DNA of 34,028 bases from Actinobacteria bacterium UBA2286 (GTDB lineage: Bacteria > Actinomycetota > Coriobacteriia > Anaerosomatales > Anaerosomataceae), in contig DDWM01000068.1 in the NCBI GenBank assembly GCA_002345925.1, forward strand, positions 1-34,028, given 5' to 3'. Below, piece after piece: positions 8,112 to 16,250 of this stretch; the first letter of the stretch is position 1, and the number at the start of each line of letters is the position of its first letter. The notes beneath the pieces are model-generated. The model did not search any database. It was not told the DNA's origin and worked only from the letters and a program-made list of their open reading frames with translations. A program made the translations under genes and the position numbers.

Positions 8112-8891
8112 ATGAAGAAGATTTGGATGATTCTGCTCGCAGTGGCAATGCTCGGATCCCTTGCCACAGCAACCGGCTGCAGCACCGACACCGCAACCGC
8201 AGAGTCCCAGGAAACGTTCGTGTTCGCTAACTCCGGGGCGTACAAGCCCTTCAGCTTCGATGAGGGTGGCCAGATCGTTGGCTTCGATGTGGACATCGCG
8301 AATGAGATCGCCAAGCGCCTCGACCGCGAGCCCGTAATGAATTCGCCCGTCCCATTTGATGCACTCATCCAGGGCCTGAAAGCCGGGAAGTACGACGCGC
8401 TCGTGGCGTCGCACGGAATCACGGAGGAACGCGCCCTCGTCGTCGACTTCAGCCGCCCTTACTATCGCTCGGGTGCACAGATCTTCGTTGGTGAGGGCAC
8501 AACGGACATCAGCGGTCCGGCCGATCTCGCGGGCAAGAAGATCGGTGTCGTGAAGGCCTCCACCTACCTGGACCTCGCGGAGTCGCTTACTGACGCTGAC
8601 AAGGTCATCACGTACGACAGCGATGTCATCGCACTGCAGGACCTCACTACGGGCCGCCTCGACGCGGTCATCACCGACAAGCTTGTCGGTCTCATGGCTC
8701 GCAACGAAGCGGGACTAAAGATCAACGCTATCAGTGACCCTCTGCAGCAGGACGAGATGGGAATCGTCGTGCAGAAGGGCGACACCGAGCTGTTGGCCGA
8801 GATCGACAAGGCGCTCAACGACATGATCGCCGACGGCACATACGAAGAGATCAGCATGCGCTGGTTCGGTGAGAACATCCTCGGCGAATAA
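8112..8891 (+). CDS. Polar amino acid ABC transporter substrate-binding lipoprotein
   Basis: The 259-residue protein has a lipoprotein signal (MKKIWMILLAVAMLGSLATA, then TGC as the lipobox cysteine at about residue 23). The mature part is a SBP_bac_3 fold: GAYKPFSF, IVGFDVDIANEIAKRL, the ligand-binding region around EERALVVDFSRPYY, then GKKIGVVKAST and WFGENI at the end. It should sit on the outer face of the membrane and deliver a polar amino acid to the permease; the exact ligand cannot be told (cystine, glutamine and arginine binders share these motifs). GGAGG lies 8 nt before the ATG. It is the first gene of the importer operon and is followed by a hairpin, a common way of making more binding protein than permease. 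Confidence 0.93.
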   Translation: MKKIWMILLAVAMLGSLATATGCSTDTATAESQETFVFANSGAYKPFSFDEGGQIVGFDVDIANEIAKRLDREPVMNSPVPFDALIQGLKAGKYDALVASHGITEERALVVDFSRPYYRSGAQIFVGEGTTDISGPADLAGKKIGVVKASTYLDLAESLTDADKVITYDSDVIALQDLTTGRLDAVITDKLVGLMARNEAGLKINAISDPLQQDEMGIVVQKGDTELLAEIDKALNDMIADGTYEEISMRWFGENILGE

Positions 8892-8946
8892 GCCGCAGGC
8901 CAGGCCATCGGCGTGACAGAACGCCCATGAGCAAAGAGTGATATAC

Positions 8947-8977
8947 GGGGGTCGGCCAACAGGGTCGGCCCCCGCTT
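8947..8977 (+). other. Hairpin between binding-protein and permease genes
   Basis: GGGGGTCGGC pairs with GTCGGCCCCC (10 bp with two G-U pairs). There is no U-run, and the permease ribosome site follows 10-15 nt later. It probably protects the 3' end of the binding-protein message or partly terminates. Confidence 0.55.
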
Positions 8978-8994
8978 AACGCAAGGAGACCAAT

Positions 8995-9660
8995 GTGACG
9001 CTTTTCAACGTCGTACAGGAATACTTCTGGGGCTTCCTGGTAGCAACCGGCATGACTTTGCGACTGACCGCTGTGTCGCTCGTGCTCGCTGTCGTGATCG
9101 GCCTACTATTCGCGTTCCTGAAGATATCGAGATACCGTGTCGCGAACATCATCGCCGACGCCTACATCGGAATCACTCGCGGCATGCCGCTGATCGTGCA
9201 GTTGATGTTCCTGTACTTCGGCATCAGCTCCATCGTCGCGCTCAGCGCTTTTTGGGCGGGTTCGCTCGCCCTGGCGCTCCACGCGGGCGGCTACGTCGCG
9301 GAACTGTTGCGCGGCGCGATCCAGAACGTGGACCGGGGACAGACGGAGGCCGCGAGGTCTCTCGGCATGTCTAGCAGCAAGTCGATGCGGCTGATCGTGC
9401 TACCGCAGGCGTTTCGCCGAGCGATACCGTCGCTTGGCAACCAGTTCATCATCGGCCTGAAAGACAGCACACTGGTCGCCTATCTCGGCGTGCCTGAACT
9501 CTTCAGCAAGGCTATGACCGCTGCCGCCGCCAACTACTCGCCGTTCAACACGTATCTCGTGGCAGGCACGTACTACCTCGTGCTGGTCATCATCTTCACG
9601 TGGATGGTCCGCAAGCTCGAGACCAGGCTCACGCCGTATCGTCAGGAGGCCACCCGATGA
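8995..9660 (+). CDS. Polar amino acid ABC transporter permease
   Basis: The 221-residue inner-membrane protein has the HisM/GlnP-type fold with about five membrane spans. The cytoplasmic EAA loop that contacts the ATPase is clear (QTEAARSLGMSSSKSMRLIV, then LPQAFRRAIPSLGNQ), preceded by HAGGYVAELLRGAI. It starts with GTG at 8995 behind AAGGAG (6-nt spacing). A single permease gene implies a homodimer, as in GlnP-type importers. Its TGA overlaps the ATG of the ATPase gene (ATGA), so the two are translationally coupled. Confidence 0.93.
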   Translation: MTLFNVVQEYFWGFLVATGMTLRLTAVSLVLAVVIGLLFAFLKISRYRVANIIADAYIGITRGMPLIVQLMFLYFGISSIVALSAFWAGSLALALHAGGYVAELLRGAIQNVDRGQTEAARSLGMSSSKSMRLIVLPQAFRRAIPSLGNQFIIGLKDSTLVAYLGVPELFSKAMTAAAANYSPFNTYLVAGTYYLVLVIIFTWMVRKLETRLTPYRQEATR

Positions 9661-10385
9661 GCGTCATCGACATCAAGGGACTACACAAGAGCTTCGACGA
9701 CCTTGAGGTGCTCAAAGGCATCGATCTCACGATCGAGACCGGAGAAGTCGTCGTCATCATCGGGCCGTCGGGGTCCGGCAAGAGCACGCTTCTGCGCTGC
9801 CTCAACTTCCTCGAGTACCCGACTGAGGGTGAGATCCGCGTCAACGGAGAACTTATCGACCCCAAGAAGAGCGACCTCGACAAAGTCCGCCAGCATATGG
9901 GGATGGTGTTCCAGCACTTCCAGCTCTTCCCGCACAAGAACGTGCTGCACAACGTCACGATCGCGCCCATCAACGTGAAGGGCGTCTCCCACAAGAAGGC
10001 GAACGTCGTTGCACGCGACCTGCTCGCGAAGGTCGGCCTTCCCGACAAGGAGAAGGCGTGGCCCTCGCAGCTCTCGGGCGGACAGAAGCAACGCGTGGCT
10101 ATCGCCAGAGCGCTGGCGATGGACCCGGACATCATGCTGTTCGACGAGGTCACCTCGGCGCTCGACCCGGAGCTCGTGAGCGAAGTACTGCAGGTCATGC
10201 AAGATCTGGCGGCCGGCGGGATGACGATGGTAGTCGTCACGCATGAGATGGGCTTCGCCCGCGAGATGGCCAGCAGGGTGATCATGATGGACGACGGAAA
10301 CATCATCGAACAGGGCACTCCGGAGCAGATATTCGGTGACCCTCAAGAGGAGCGCACGCAGGCATTCCTCAGCCAGGTGCTCTAG
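9657..10385 (+). CDS. Polar amino acid ABC transporter ATP-binding protein
   Basis: The 242-residue GlnQ/HisP-family ATPase contains Walker A GPSGSGKST (residues 36-44), Q-loop VFQHFQLFPH, signature LSGGQKQR (about 139), Walker B IMLFDEVTSALDPE (about 159) and H-loop VVTHEMGFA. It powers import of the amino acid bound by the lipoprotein. The ATG at 9657 overlaps the permease stop and has AGGAGG upstream; an in-frame ATG at 9600 lies inside the permease gene and is not used. The gene ends 46 nt before a strong terminator. Confidence 0.95.
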   Translation: MSVIDIKGLHKSFDDLEVLKGIDLTIETGEVVVIIGPSGSGKSTLLRCLNFLEYPTEGEIRVNGELIDPKKSDLDKVRQHMGMVFQHFQLFPHKNVLHNVTIAPINVKGVSHKKANVVARDLLAKVGLPDKEKAWPSQLSGGQKQRVAIARALAMDPDIMLFDEVTSALDPELVSEVLQVMQDLAAGGMTMVVVTHEMGFAREMASRVIMMDDGNIIEQGTPEQIFGDPQEERTQAFLSQVL

Positions 10386-10431
10386 TAGGATCTGGCTCAG
10401 GCTGCTTCGTCGGTTTCGCTGCAAGCACAAG

Positions 10432-10457
10432 AAAGGCCGCCATCGCTGGCGGCCTTT
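10432..10457. terminator. Bidirectional intrinsic terminator
   Basis: A perfect 11-bp stem AAAGGCCGCCA/TGGCGGCCTTT with a TCGC loop, with T-rich flanks on both strands. It serves the ABC importer on the plus strand and the large modular-protein operon arriving on the minus strand. Confidence 0.88.
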
Positions 10458-10498
10458 CTTCCTCGCGCCGAGACTCACAGATCATGTCCCCGCCCGCG

Positions 10499-13400
10499 CT
10501 AGGCCTTCCTTGCCCACTTGAGCCCGGCGAACTGCCCGGAGACCTTCTCCATGAAGTCCGGCAGACCGCCTGTGTACTTGAGCTCCTTGAGTCGCGCGTC
10601 GGCCTGGGCCGGGGTGAGTTTGCCGGCCTGCACGTCCCTGATCGCCTGCATACCGGCGTCGATCTTGGGCGGCAGCTGCTTGATCCCGTAATGCTGCATC
10701 GCGTAACCCTCGCGCACGCATTCGAGGGAATGCACCGCCTTGTCTGCCTGTGCGTAGGCGTCGAGGTGGTTGCCCTCGTGATAGGCCTCGGCCACTTTGG
10801 ACTCGTACGTCTTGCCGTAGCCCTCGGGATCGATCAGCGTCGATTCTCCCCGCTTGACGAGGTCGGCGTTCGGCGTGAGCTGGGTCTTCTCCCACTTGCC
10901 AGTCCGCTCGTTGTAGATATGGCCCTGGTCGGCCATGTCCACGCTCGCCTCGGCATGGTACTGATCGGTGGCGAGCTGCTGGTGGTCCTTTGCCCACTTG
11001 GCAGCGCCCTTGGGATCGGTGGGCCCGCCGGTCTCCTTGGCGAAGATCCGCTGGGACTCGCCCGCCCATGACTCCTTCTTGAACTCGATGAATCGCTGCG
11101 CCCCGTCGGGACCTTCGACCACATAGCCGGCGCGGTAGTCCCGATCGACGCCGTCTATGGTGCCAACGCTCCGGATCTCGACCCGGCGGCCATCGGCCTC
11201 GGGCACGTTCTTCTCGATCCATTCCTTCAGATCGGCGTCGTGGCCCTTGTAGACCTCTGCGCGCGTCTCGTTGATCTTCTTCCAGGCCTCAGGATTGGTG
11301 TTCTTGAGCTCGCGCATGGCATCGGGATCGACCATGATTCGCTCGACGGTTGCACGATCAAGCGGCTTACCGTCGGCGGTCTTGGCTGCGATGTCGTCAG
11401 CGATCGCAGCGGCGCGCTCCTGTGGCGAGCCCTTCGGCTTCTTGGGCGCCGGCTTCTTTTCGGGAGCATCCGGCTGCTTCTCCGGTGCATCCGGCTTCTT
11501 CTCGGGCGCGTCGGGCTTCTTCTCCGGTGCATCCGGTCGTTTCTCGGGTGCATCCGGCTGCTTGCGCGCATCGGGGCCGTCGGGCGCGCCGGGCTTCTTC
11601 GCAGTCCCAGCATCGATCCCCGGCCCGCGCACTGACTTCATGTTCGCGATGTGCTTGAGGAACATGATGAGTCCCTCATCACGCAACTGCTTGCCCACGT
11701 TCGTCATCGCATTGGTGACCGACATCTTTGGATCGTTGTAGAGCTCCTTCATGAAGTAGTAGGCGATGAACAGCGCCCACGCGATCGCCTTCTTGTCGGC
11801 AGTGAGCTTGGACAGCACGTCCGGGTCGGTGAGGAGCCCCTCGGCAGTTCCGGTGAGCATGGAGGTCTGCGCGGCGAGCCAGTCCTCCGGCGACCCCCCG
11901 GCGATCCAAACCTCCATCGCCGAGACGAGCATCGGCTTGAGCATGCCGATCGCCACCGCGCCAACGACTCCCAGATACGTGCCGCTCGCCACGCCGAACG
12001 CGATGTCACCGCACCATGAGACCCAGTCGAGCGTGTCCTCTATCTGCTGGATCCACCAGGCGGAGTCGAGGTGCTCGTGCTTCTTTTTCATGAGCTGGTC
12101 GTAGGCGAAACTCCACAGCTGCGTGCGCATCAGATACAGGCCCTCGGCGCCCATCGTGAGCGAGCGCTCGTTCACAAGCGCGTGCAGGTGCTCGTGGTAC
12201 TCGAGGGGCACGTGGAACTGGATGACGTTGCGACATCCATCAAGCTCGGTCTGCCAGGCTGCCGAGAAGGGATCTGTGTTCACGCCAAGGAGACGCAGCG
12301 GCACGAGCGCGCTGAAGGGGCCCTCGTCGTGTCCGGGCACGCTGGCGCGCAGGGACGCAGGTAGCGCTTCGCCGCCCGTGGGCAGCTGTCGCTCAATCGC
12401 GACCCGGAAGGTGGCGCTCGGCACGTTGCCGGGACGCACGCCCACAGCCTCCATGAGAAGACCGCCTGCCTTGAGGCCCGCGTAACCCGAGGTTCCCGTC
12501 TCGCCTGCGATCTCAAGACGCACTTGCTGCGCAAGGCTGATGTCGGGCGCGATCGTGTTTGTGGCAGGGTCGCGGACAAAGACCCGCACGTCGATCTCGG
12601 CAGGCTTTGCGCTGCCGTCGGCCTCTAGATGGAACGCACCGGTGGATGGATCGACGAGCGTGCGGTCGATGAAGAGCCCCTCCTGGGTGACGATGACCTC
12701 GATCTCGCGCTTGAGCGGCTCGTAACCCTCGGCGCGCGCGAGCACCACGAGCGTGGAGGCCGTCTGCGGACGTGCGGGGTCGAGTCGGTCGCCAGCACTC
12801 TCGGTGAGAGTGAGCGAGGCCGTCGACGCGCCCGTCGAGGTGATGTCGGGCGTCGCAATCAGCCGGGCTCCCTCGCGCCACTCGGTATCGAACTGCCACT
12901 GCGCGCCGCTGCCGCTTTCGACCCACACGCGTATCTCGGCAGACTCGCCCGAATCGGCGGCGAGCGATATCTGGTCAGGCGAGGCTTCAAGCTTGGGCAG
13001 GCGTGCTAGGTTCACCGTCACGATCGCCGTCAGCGGCCGCTCGCCCACCATTGCGGTCACACGTACAGCGGCGCTCTCCGGTGGCTGCACAAAGCTCGTC
13101 GAATCCGGCCGAGACGCCCTCACTGTGATCGCACGGCCGTCCTCATAGTCGGCGGGAGCTGAGATCTCGAGCCACTCGGAGTCCTCGGCGAAAGCGACAG
13201 ACGCGCGGACAGTAGCCGGATCGATTGCGGGATCCATCGCATCGGCGCCGAGAAGCTCGACCGCCGCCACAAGCGTGACCGAGTCCTCGCCTTCAGTACG
13301 GAGCTCGAGCTTGCCGGCTGGCTCAAAGCGCGTGGCTATGCGACTCGCTCCTGCAGCGGCAACGCGCACCATGGCCTGCGTGGCCCCAGATGGTGCAGTC

Positions 13401-14431
13401 GCCTGGATCGCGATTCCCGCGCCCATTGCGACCGGTCCGGTCTGCCACACGGCCGCAGTCAGCGTGCCGTACGCACTTGAGGGCTCCACGCTCACGCCGC
13501 TTGAGGGCGTGACGGCTATACCCGCCTCGGGCGCGGGCTGATATTGCCCGGTAGGTAACACCCGGAATGCCTGAATAGTGAGTGTGGCCGAGTGAGCCTC
13601 GCTCACGGTAAGACGCGCCGCCGAAAGCTGGAGCACGTAGCCCACAGGCTTGTCCGGCTCTGGCTCAGGCTCCCCCTTCTTGGCACGTGCGCTCGCCGCA
13701 GCTCCGGCCATCGCGATGGCTGCTGCGGCCACAGCGGCGATGCCGCCGGTGACTGTGCGCCACGGCGAGGAGCCTTCACCGTCGCCGGGTAAAGCAGGTC
13801 CCGCGCTCCCGCCGGAAGCGTTGAATCGAAGTGACGTTAGGACCGACTCGACGTCGTTGATCATCGCATCAAAGTTGGCCTCGGTGTCGTCGCCCGCTAT
13901 GTACCCTCCTCCAGACACGTAGATGCCGCCATCGTCGGTGGGAATCCAGTACTGGTACTCGGTCTGGAACCAGTTGTAGTCGTCATATCCCTTGTACACG
14001 CCGACGTTTGACCAAGCTTCGAGCCCGCCGAGGGTCGTCTTCTTCGCCCCTGCCCACACGTAGTCGATCTGCTCGGCCACCTGATCTGCGCTCGTGTAGA
14101 GCGTCACTGACCCGCCCGAGCGCGCGGCAAAGTCCTCAAAGGATGTGAAGTACTTCTCCTCGGGCAACCCTGTGTAGGGGTTCTCGGGAGTCACGGCCTT
14201 GACGATCACGTCTGCTGTCCCGCCCCAGCCATCAATATCGCCGTACTCTCCGCTGGCCGTGAAGTAGCCGTCGTCGTTACTGCCCTGCATCCAGAAGCCC
14301 GGTATGTCGTAGTCAGTCACCAGGTTGCCAGCGGCCATAGCCACGACCGGCAGCACGAGAATCACTGCGAGGGAGATGAAAGTGCAGACAGCGATTGCCC
14401 GGCGGAGCCGAGTGCGACGATTCGCGCGCAT
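10499..14431 (-). CDS. Large modular membrane protein of unknown function (1310 residues)
   Basis: I do not recognise this protein as a whole. Residues 1-34 are a basic then hydrophobic signal/anchor; 35-215 are Trp/Tyr/Gly-rich, a little like DcrB/PsbP-type lipoprotein domains; 223-248 form a hydrophobic Ala-rich span followed by ARAKK; about 260-715 are beta-rich Ig-like segments; about 720-945 are helical with hydrophobic stretches at 800-844 and 877-897. Residues 957-991 are five copies of K[KQR]PDAPE. The last 310 residues hold an EFKKE site after DRDY (a possible PD-(D/E)xK layout) and HEGNH (H1218-H1222). The positive charge after the second span predicts that the bulk is cytoplasmic, odd for Ig-like repeats. 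The ATG at 14431 overlaps the upstream stop (TAATG) with GAGGAGG 8 nt away; the open frame continues to 15361 but there runs antiframe to the zinc-ribbon gene. Confidence 0.8.
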   Translation of the reverse strand: MRANRRTRLRRAIAVCTFISLAVILVLPVVAMAAGNLVTDYDIPGFWMQGSNDDGYFTASGEYGDIDGWGGTADVIVKAVTPENPYTGLPEEKYFTSFEDFAARSGGSVTLYTSADQVAEQIDYVWAGAKKTTLGGLEAWSNVGVYKGYDDYNWFQTEYQYWIPTDDGGIYVSGGGYIAGDDTEANFDAMINDVESVLTSLRFNASGGSAGPALPGDGEGSSPWRTVTGGIAAVAAAAIAMAGAAASARAKKGEPEPEPDKPVGYVLQLSAARLTVSEAHSATLTIQAFRVLPTGQYQPAPEAGIAVTPSSGVSVEPSSAYGTLTAAVWQTGPVAMGAGIAIQATAPSGATQAMVRVAAAGASRIATRFEPAGKLELRTEGEDSVTLVAAVELLGADAMDPAIDPATVRASVAFAEDSEWLEISAPADYEDGRAITVRASRPDSTSFVQPPESAAVRVTAMVGERPLTAIVTVNLARLPKLEASPDQISLAADSGESAEIRVWVESGSGAQWQFDTEWREGARLIATPDITSTGASTASLTLTESAGDRLDPARPQTASTLVVLARAEGYEPLKREIEVIVTQEGLFIDRTLVDPSTGAFHLEADGSAKPAEIDVRVFVRDPATNTIAPDISLAQQVRLEIAGETGTSGYAGLKAGGLLMEAVGVRPGNVPSATFRVAIERQLPTGGEALPASLRASVPGHDEGPFSALVPLRLLGVNTDPFSAAWQTELDGCRNVIQFHVPLEYHEHLHALVNERSLTMGAEGLYLMRTQLWSFAYDQLMKKKHEHLDSAWWIQQIEDTLDWVSWCGDIAFGVASGTYLGVVGAVAIGMLKPMLVSAMEVWIAGGSPEDWLAAQTSMLTGTAEGLLTDPDVLSKLTADKKAIAWALFIAYYFMKELYNDPKMSVTNAMTNVGKQLRDEGLIMFLKHIANMKSVRGPGIDAGTAKKPGAPDGPDARKQPDAPEKRPDAPEKKPDAPEKKPDAPEKQPDAPEKKPAPKKPKGSPQERAAAIADDIAAKTADGKPLDRATVERIMVDPDAMRELKNTNPEAWKKINETRAEVYKGHDADLKEWIEKNVPEADGRRVEIRSVGTIDGVDRDYRAGYVVEGPDGAQRFIEFKKESWAGESQRIFAKETGGPTDPKGAAKWAKDHQQLATDQYHAEASVDMADQGHIYNERTGKWEKTQLTPNADLVKRGESTLIDPEGYGKTYESKVAEAYHEGNHLDAYAQADKAVHSLECVREGYAMQHYGIKQLPPKIDAGMQAIRDVQAGKLTPAQADARLKELKYTGGLPDFMEKVSGQFAGLKWARKA
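11459..11563 (-). repeat. Five in-frame 21-bp tandem repeats (K-x-PDAPE)
   Basis: Five contiguous 21-bp units encode KQPDAPE, KRPDAPE, KKPDAPE, KKPDAPE and KQPDAPE. They form a charged, proline-rich linker between the helical region and the C-terminal domain. Third-position differences between units show they are not a very recent duplication. Confidence 0.9.
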
Positions 14432-15069
14432 TATGACCGCCTCCTCAAGGCCACCGAGGCCGTCTTGAGCGCCATCACAAGCGCCGAGGCGGTCGCTACG
14501 GCCATGGGCACCAGCGTGAGCAGCGGTGTGCCGTTTGCCAGCCCCGAAAGAAGCGACCCGCCGAGCGAGACGATCTGCACGACAGCCGTCACCAGTGAGA
14601 CAGCACCCGTTAGGCCGCGCAGCGCGCCGCCCTTGGAGCCGGTGATCATCGAGAGCAGCGCCGTCAGACCCCCGCCAAGCGCACGCGGGATGGCGGCCAC
14701 CATAGCAGCGGGTCCTCCGGAGACACCAGCCACGAACAGGTCGAGCGCCGCCGTGGCGGCCATCGAGAGCCCGGGGCGCCGCAGGGAGCGCTGAACGACA
14801 GACCGAGCGGCCGGCATGGCCGCGCCGGACAGCATCGCCCGAAGATCCGGCGTCTGGCCGGCCACAATCGTCTGCCACGGGAGGCCGGCGGCCACAGAAG
14901 CGGCTCCAGCCGCAGTCGCAACAACACCCGCTACCGAAGTGGACCGCGGCGCGGCCACTGGCCGACTCGCCGGAAGAGTTCGAGGACTCCCACACTTCGT
15001 GCAGAACTTGTCCGAGCTGCCGAGAGATCCCCCACATTTGGTACAGAAACGCGCGGATCCCTCGCCCAT
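14431..15069 (-). CDS. Double-CxxC zinc-ribbon membrane protein
   Basis: The 212-residue protein begins with a zinc ribbon (C9-x2-C12, C23-x2-C26: FCTKCGG then FCTKCGS), typical of the zinc_ribbon_2 or DZR type, followed by an Ala/Gly-rich region with several weakly hydrophobic spans and a clear hydrophobic C-terminal third (SLVTAVVQIVSLGG, LLTLVPMAVATASALVMAL). The function is unknown; zinc ribbons of this sort are often cytoplasmic adaptors on membrane proteins. The ATG at 15069 has GGGGAGGG 4-5 nt upstream; the frame opens earlier at 15147 without a ribosome site. Its stop overlaps the start of the 1310-residue protein, so the two are one translation-coupled unit and probably work together. 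Confidence 0.8.
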   Translation of the reverse strand: MGEGSARFCTKCGGSLGSSDKFCTKCGSPRTLPASRPVAAPRSTSVAGVVATAAGAASVAAGLPWQTIVAGQTPDLRAMLSGAAMPAARSVVQRSLRRPGLSMAATAALDLFVAGVSGGPAAMVAAIPRALGGGLTALLSMITGSKGGALRGLTGAVSLVTAVVQIVSLGGSLLSGLANGTPLLTLVPMAVATASALVMALKTASVALRRRS

Positions 15070-15193
15070 GAACCCTCCCCGGCTCGTGTTGCATCCCTTG
15101 CTGATGATAGCTGGATTTGCGGGCTGCGAGCCACCTCCGCATGTCATTGCTATGATGACCCCAGACTACGATGCAGGATGGGTGGGGGTTCTT

Positions 15194-15793
15194 GTGCCGA
15201 AAGCGCCAGACACTGCGACCGCACCTGATCCGATCGAGTGGACCTACGACATCCCGCTGCTTACCAGCCGCTTCATGGTGTGGGACTTCGTGCGCGTGAT
15301 ACTGCTCTCCGTTGTGGCGATGTACGTGATCGTCGCCTTGGGCGGCCTGATCATCGAACAAGAACTGATCATCCTGCCGCCGATGGTGTTCGCCCTCACG
15401 GCCGGCATCATGGCGGGTCTGTTCGTCCTCACGAGCCTCCTGCTGGGCAACCGCCAGGGCGCACGCTTCACCGTTGACGCGCGCGGCGTCGAGTACCGTG
15501 CCGAGAAGCGCGAGCGCTCAATGAATAAGCTGGTCGTCATCGTGGGCCTTCTCGCGCGCAACCCCACAACAGCTGGCGCAGGCACGCTTGCGATGACGCG
15601 CGAACGGATGCTCGTCCCCTGGGAGAGCATCCATCGCGTCGTCGTCTACCCACGCGCTCGGGTCATCGCGCTACGCAACTCATGGCGCACGGTGCTCCGC
15701 CTCCACTGCCCACCGGAGCTGTTCGATGACGTCGTCAGCGCCGTCGAGACGTACCACCGCGACGAGATCGAGTGCAAGTCACCGAGAAGCTAG
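15194..15793 (+). CDS. Two-span membrane protein with C-terminal PH-like (YcxB-like) domain
   Basis: The 199-residue protein has two adjacent membrane spans (about residues 32-54 and 61-84), then a soluble domain of beta strands closing with a helix (MLVPWESIHRVVVYPRARVI and FDDVVSAVETYH), which looks like the YcxB-like/bacterial PH family. The GTG at 15194 was chosen for its GGTGGGGG site; ATGs at 15152 and 15155 in the same frame have no ribosome site and overlap a TATGAT box. It is divergent from the zinc-ribbon/1310-residue operon, with only about 125 nt between starts, and may be co-regulated with it. Family call is tentative. Confidence 0.72.
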   Translation: MPKAPDTATAPDPIEWTYDIPLLTSRFMVWDFVRVILLSVVAMYVIVALGGLIIEQELIILPPMVFALTAGIMAGLFVLTSLLLGNRQGARFTVDARGVEYRAEKRERSMNKLVVIVGLLARNPTTAGAGTLAMTRERMLVPWESIHRVVVYPRARVIALRNSWRTVLRLHCPPELFDDVVSAVETYHRDEIECKSPRS

Positions 15794-15798
15794 AACAC

Positions 15799-15838
15799 CC
15801 GCCCCTCGCGATCGAGGAACGGGCGTCGTCGTATTTTT
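15799..15838 (+). terminator. Intrinsic terminator after the PH-like protein
   Basis: A G+C hairpin (CGCCC...GGGCG enclosing CCTCG-CGAT-CGAGG) is followed by TATTTTT at 15832-15838. Confidence 0.75.
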
Positions 15839-15839
15839 C

Positions 15840-15932
15840 TGGCGGAGAGGGAGGGATTCGAACCCTCGTAGGGGGGGATACCCCCTAAACAGTTTTCGAG
15901 ACTGCCGCATTCAACCACTCTGCCACCTCTCC
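15840..15932 (-). tRNA. tRNA-Ser(CGA)
   Basis: A 93-nt tRNA with acceptor GGAGAGG/CCTCTCC, a long variable arm (GGGGG/CCCCC stem), T-loop GGTTCGAATCC and an encoded CCA. The anticodon loop CTCGAAA between GCAGT and ACTGT gives CGA, reading UCG. Confidence 0.96.
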
Positions 15933-16018
15933 GGGTGGCGCAAGCCGCACACAGCGGCTCCAGGCGCAACGGCTAGTATAGCGACACGGTGGCAGGTGGG
16001 CAACGAAGCGCCAGGCGC

Positions 16019-16246
16019 TCAGCCGCCGAGAAGACCCTTCATGCAGCTGAACCCCTCGGCCATCCACCTGCGCGCCCGACAGTTGAAGCAGGTTGGGTCG
16101 TCACCGTCGACGTAGCACTCGTCGTCGTCGTCGCGCGAGTACCCGGCACATTGGCTGGCAATCGCAGCCGTCGCCGAGAGATCCGCAGCCGAGTCCACGT
16201 TACCGTCGAAGACTGCTCCCGAGTCGGTATCGATGACCGGCGTCAT
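16019..16246 (-). CDS. Small cysteine-rich protein (75 residues), unknown
   Basis: The 75-residue product has five cysteines (C33, C44, C53, C56, C68), including CFNC followed by RARRW and ending SCMKGLLGG; an acidic run (DDDDE) precedes the pair. It could bind zinc or an iron-sulfur cluster, but I recognise no family. The ATG at 16246 is 4 nt after the TiaS-like gene, whose end supplies a GAGAG ribosome site, so the two are probably co-translated. The even spacing of cysteines and tight linkage favour a real gene. Confidence 0.65.
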   Translation of the reverse strand: MTPVIDTDSGAVFDGNVDSAADLSATAAIASQCAGYSRDDDDECYVDGDDPTCFNCRARRWMAEGFSCMKGLLGG

Positions 16247-16250
16247 GCTC

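Noticed and set aside
11459..11563. 21-bp tandem repeats as a CRISPR array
   Set aside because: The units are contiguous with no spacers, keep the reading frame and encode a linker.
14432..15361. Upstream extension of the 1310-residue protein to 1620 residues
   Set aside because: The added part runs in another frame over the zinc-ribbon gene, has low-complexity out-of-frame sequence, and a good ribosome site supports the start at 14431.
15726..16115. Open frames containing a DSNPR-type peptide near 15840, 24600, 30600 and 30770
   Set aside because: The peptide comes from translating the conserved GGTTCGAATCC T-arm of tRNA genes; these frames are not genes.
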